DNA of 26,094 nucleotides from NCBI GenBank assembly GCA_902470915.1, contig CABRIB010000018.1, positions 1 to 26,094 of the forward strand, written 5' to 3'. The stretch is from an uncultured Collinsella sp. Lineage in GTDB: Bacteria > Actinomycetota > Coriobacteriia > Coriobacteriales > Coriobacteriaceae. Shown one piece after another: positions 24,025 to 26,094 of this stretch (the stretch's first letter is position 1; each line of letters opens with the position of its first letter). A program made the position numbers and the translations under genes. The notes beneath the pieces were generated by a model. It did not search any database. It was not told the origin of the DNA and saw only the letters and a list, made by a program, of their open reading frames with translations.

Positions 24025-24061
24025 TTACAGTTGTACCTTGCACTTTACGCTATCAAAGTGC
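24025..24061 (+). promoter_or_regulatory. promoter and operator candidate of the M20 gene
   Basis: GCACTTT at 24040-24046 and AAAGTGC at 24055-24061 form a perfect 7-bp inverted repeat with an 8-base centre. It overlaps plausible promoter elements (TTACAG at 24025 or TTGTAC at 24031, with GCTATC near 24048). This is a typical placement for a repressor operator. GGAGGG at 24081-24086 is the ribosome site. Confidence 0.4.
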
Positions 24062-24091
24062 GTGCTGCAAAAACGTTACTGGAGGGCTTCT

Positions 24092-25384
24092 ATGGCATCA
24101 GCTCTGTCCGATTTTCAACCGCAACCAGCGCCCCAGGCCACCGCGGCGGCGCAGGCCGCTATCGGTGACGGTCTTGTCGCAGAAGCTCAGGCTTTTGCAG
24201 ACGAGCTCGCTGCATGGCGACACGATCTACACCAGATGCCCGAGCTGGGTAACAATCTTCCGCAGACGTCTGCCTATATCCAGGCACGTCTGGACGAGAT
24301 GGACATCCCCCATACCACGCTAGTCGACGGTTCCTGCGTCGTTGGCCTGATCGGTGCCGGTGCGGCCGCTCAGGGCAATGGCACGTGCAAGGACGAGCAG
24401 GCCGGAACGGTCGTCATGCTCCGAGGCGATATGGATGCCCTTCCCGTTGTCGAGGAATCCGGCGAGCCCTTTGCATCCACCAATGGCTGCATGCATGCTT
24501 GCGGTCACGATATGCACGCGACGGCCCTGCTTGGTGCGGCGCGCCTGCTCAAGGCCCGCGAGGCCGAGCTTGTGGAGGCCAACGCTACCGTCAAGTTGCT
24601 GTTCCAGCCGGGCGAGGAGACCTTTGAGGGAGCACGCGCTGCCATCGCCGACGGCTTGCTCGAGAACCCGCGCCCTCAGGCGGCCTTTGCCATGCATGTC
24701 AACAGCCAGTCGCCGCTTGGCCTGGTGCTCTACGGCAGCCCGGCGCTCTCGGGTGTGTACGGTTTCCGCATCACGCTCCAGGGCAAGGGCGGCCACGGTT
24801 CCAGCCCCGAGATCTGCATCGACCCCATCACGGCCGGCGTCCACGTGCACCTGGCGCTCCAGGAGCTTATCTCCCGCGAGGTGCCGGCGGCCAAGGAAGT
24901 CGCACTTACCGTTGGTAAGTTCGCCGGCGGCTTGGCGGCCAACGTCATCCCCGACACCTGCGTGCTCGAGGGAACGCTGCGCGGCTTTGATGTTGAGCTC
25001 ATGGCTCACCTAAAGACCCGCATCGCGGAGGTCGTTAACGGCGTTGCTACGACCTATCGTACGCCGGCGACCATCGAGACGCTTTCGGATGTTCCGCCGC
25101 TTGTACTCGACAGCGATATGACTCAGGCGTCGCTTGGCTACGTGGGCGCAGTGCTGCCCAAGACGGCTTTCTTGCCGCTTTTCCATGCCATGGCGAGTGA
25201 GGACTTCGCGCTTATCTCGAGCAAGATCCCAAGTGCGTACTTTACCGTGGGCGCGGCCGTAACCGACACGGACGAACACTTTGCCCAGCACCATCCCAAG
25301 GCACGTTTTAACGATGCCGAGCTGCCGCTCGGTGCCGCGGCCTATACCGCCGTCGCTTTGGGCTATATCGCCGACCACCGGTAG
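24092..25384 (+). CDS. M20-family metallo-amidohydrolase/peptidase
   Basis: This encodes 430 residues from the ATG at 24092, five bases after GGAGGG. Zinc-dependent hydrolase of the M20D branch (hippurate, N-acyl-amino-acid or indoleacetyl-amino-acid hydrolases). Motifs in order: WRHDLHQMPELG (42-53), RGDMDALPV (111-119), CGHDMHATALLGAA (137-150), FQPGEE with the general-base Glu near 175, MHVNSQSPLG (about 201-210), the dimerisation-domain GKGGHGSSPE (231-240), and HAMASEDFAL near the C-terminus. No signal peptide, so cytoplasmic. Cys137 and His139 are metal ligands in this branch. The following gene is a transporter, which could supply an acylated amino acid. It is not sequence-specific enough to name the substrate. 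Confidence 0.93.
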   Translation: MASALSDFQPQPAPQATAAAQAAIGDGLVAEAQAFADELAAWRHDLHQMPELGNNLPQTSAYIQARLDEMDIPHTTLVDGSCVVGLIGAGAAAQGNGTCKDEQAGTVVMLRGDMDALPVVEESGEPFASTNGCMHACGHDMHATALLGAARLLKAREAELVEANATVKLLFQPGEETFEGARAAIADGLLENPRPQAAFAMHVNSQSPLGLVLYGSPALSGVYGFRITLQGKGGHGSSPEICIDPITAGVHVHLALQELISREVPAAKEVALTVGKFAGGLAANVIPDTCVLEGTLRGFDVELMAHLKTRIAEVVNGVATTYRTPATIETLSDVPPLVLDSDMTQASLGYVGAVLPKTAFLPLFHAMASEDFALISSKIPSAYFTVGAAVTDTDEHFAQHHPKARFNDAELPLGAAAYTAVALGYIADHR

Positions 25385-25410
25385 CACCCAACCTTGCCTT
25401 TCAAGCCTGC

Positions 25411-25440
25411 GGGCATGGCCGTAAGGCCTATGCCCTTGTC
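25411..25440 (+). terminator. hairpin between the M20 and MFS genes
   Basis: GGGCATGGCC pairs with GGCCTATGCCC (one bulged T) around GTAA, followed by TTGTCTTT. A further outer pairing, TTGCCTT (25395-25401) with AAGGCAA (25445-25451), would enclose it. The T-tract is poor, so it could be a weak terminator or a structured leader of the MFS gene. Confidence 0.45.
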
Positions 25441-25506
25441 TTTCAAGGCAATCTTGGGCACTACCGGCGCCCGGCGCAGGCTATTCGTTTGTCTAAAAGG
25501 AGCAGT

Positions 25507-26050
25507 ATGCCCCAGCAGCGTAAGTTCTTCCCCGGCTGGCTCGTGGTGGCCTCCGGCTTCGTGATCATGGCCACGTGTTACACGATTTTCGTCAACTGCA
25601 TGAGCCTGTTCCAGCCGCTGATCGTCAGCAACCTGGGTATTTCCCTTGCGCAGTACAACGTCTCCAATGCCATCTCCACCGTGGTGAGTGTCGTGGGTTC
25701 GCTCGTTATCGGTCATGTTGCCGATAAGGTGAGTGGCCGCGTATTGGGCTCGCTTACCGTTATCGCTACCTCGGCGGTGCTTGCCGGCATGAGCTTTGTC
25801 GGTGAGCTGTGGCAGGTCTACGTGCTCTTTGCCGTTTCGGGCTGCTTCGCTGTGGCCTCGACCCGTCTGCTCATTAGCCTTGTGACCGCCAACTGGTTTA
25901 CCGCTAAACGCGGCCTTGCCATTTCCATCGCACTTTCGGGCTCGGGCTTTGGCGGAGCCATTCTCTCGCCGATCGTGAGCTCTCTTATCGTGAGTGTGGG
26001 CTGGCGCTCTGCGTTCCTGGTACTCGCTGCCGTCTGCATGGTGGCGGCAC
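25507..26050 (+). CDS. MFS transporter, 3' truncated at contig end
   Basis: The gene starts at the ATG at 25507 with AAAAGGAG four bases upstream. 181 genuine residues are present. They begin MPQQRKFFPGWLVVASGF and contain about five to six membrane helices. VIGHVADKVSGRVLGS is the MFS loop 2-3 motif (usually G-x3-D-R/K-x-G-R-R/K). The NWFTAKRGLAISIALSGSGFGGAI stretch resembles the oxalate/formate-antiporter-like MFS group. The frame stays open to the end of the window, but the last 15 codons come from sequencing adapter and must be discarded. About half of the protein is missing. It may share a transcript with the M20 gene, separated by a hairpin. Confidence 0.88.
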
Positions 26051-26094
26051 CTGTCTCTTATACACATCTGACGCTGCCGACGATACTCCTTGTG
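26051..26094 (+). other. Nextera adapter contamination at the contig end
   Basis: CTGTCTCTTATACACATCT (26051-26069) is the Tn5 mosaic end. GACGCTGCCGACGA (26070-26083) is the Nextera read-2-side adapter. TACTCCTT (26084-26091) matches, from memory, the reverse complement of i5 index 507 (AAGGAGTA), and GTG begins the P5 tail. None of this is genomic; translated it gives the familiar SYTHLTLPT artefact. Confidence 0.98.

Noticed and set aside
1..26050. CRISPR array, insertion sequence or rRNA
   Set aside because: I saw no regularly spaced long repeats with unique spacers, no transposase and no rRNA sequence.
25363..26067. 234-residue minus-strand frame starting MCIRDR
   Set aside because: The first residues are reverse-translated Nextera adapter, a well-known artefact, and the rest is antisense to the M20 end and the MFS gene.

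Overview
The window reads as chromosomal DNA from a fairly GC-rich, Gram-positive-type anaerobe. My best guess is a gut Coriobacteriia of the Collinsella type. This is an inference from codon bias, strong AGGAGG-like ribosome sites, the VanRS-like and CpsCDB-like cassettes, the YhgE/Pip pair and the style of the intergenic palindromes; no marker gene settles it. The last 44 bases are not genomic: they are Nextera sequencing adapter, so the window ends at an assembly-contig edge.

Layout. 1-2.7 kb: possible tail of an unknown gene, a terminator, and an 813-residue TPR-type protein. 2.7-5.6 kb: a less GC-rich accessory-looking block. It holds an AAA ATPase with a winged-helix C-terminus preceded by six phased TG(C/T)TAAA repeats, a perfect 19-bp inverted repeat, tRNA-Ser(GCU) with its own promoter and terminator, and a membrane protein with a very basic N-terminus, a TM2 domain and an unrecognised C-terminal domain. 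5.7-9.2 kb: a secreted S11 D,D-carboxypeptidase divergent from a VanR/VanS-like two-component pair. 9.2-12.4 kb: pstB plus a PhoP/PhoR-type pair, without pstSCA. 12.6-14.7 kb: a capsule-control cassette (Wzz/CpsC-like protein, CpsD tyrosine kinase, CpsB-type PHP phosphatase) with no glycosyltransferases beside it. 14.7-17.4 kb: a GNAT acetyltransferase and htpG. 17.4-17.7 kb: two long hairpin palindromes back to back. 17.8-22.8 kb: two tandem YhgE/Pip-family membrane proteins. 23-26 kb: a DMT/EamA transporter, an M20 amidohydrolase and a truncated MFS transporter.

Most genes concern the cell envelope and its stress sensing: peptidoglycan trimming, two sensor kinases, capsule control, the large YhgE membrane proteins and an Hsp90 chaperone. 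Expression appears to run in short, independently promoted units, several flanked by strong hairpins. Two units (htpG and the EamA gene) have a terminator-like hairpin between their only visible promoter and the start codon, which suggests leader control.

I did not find a clear undescribed defence or mobile system. The best candidates for something new are the ATPase with its phased repeat array, the basic-TM2 protein beside the tRNA, and the three unrelated long palindromes.
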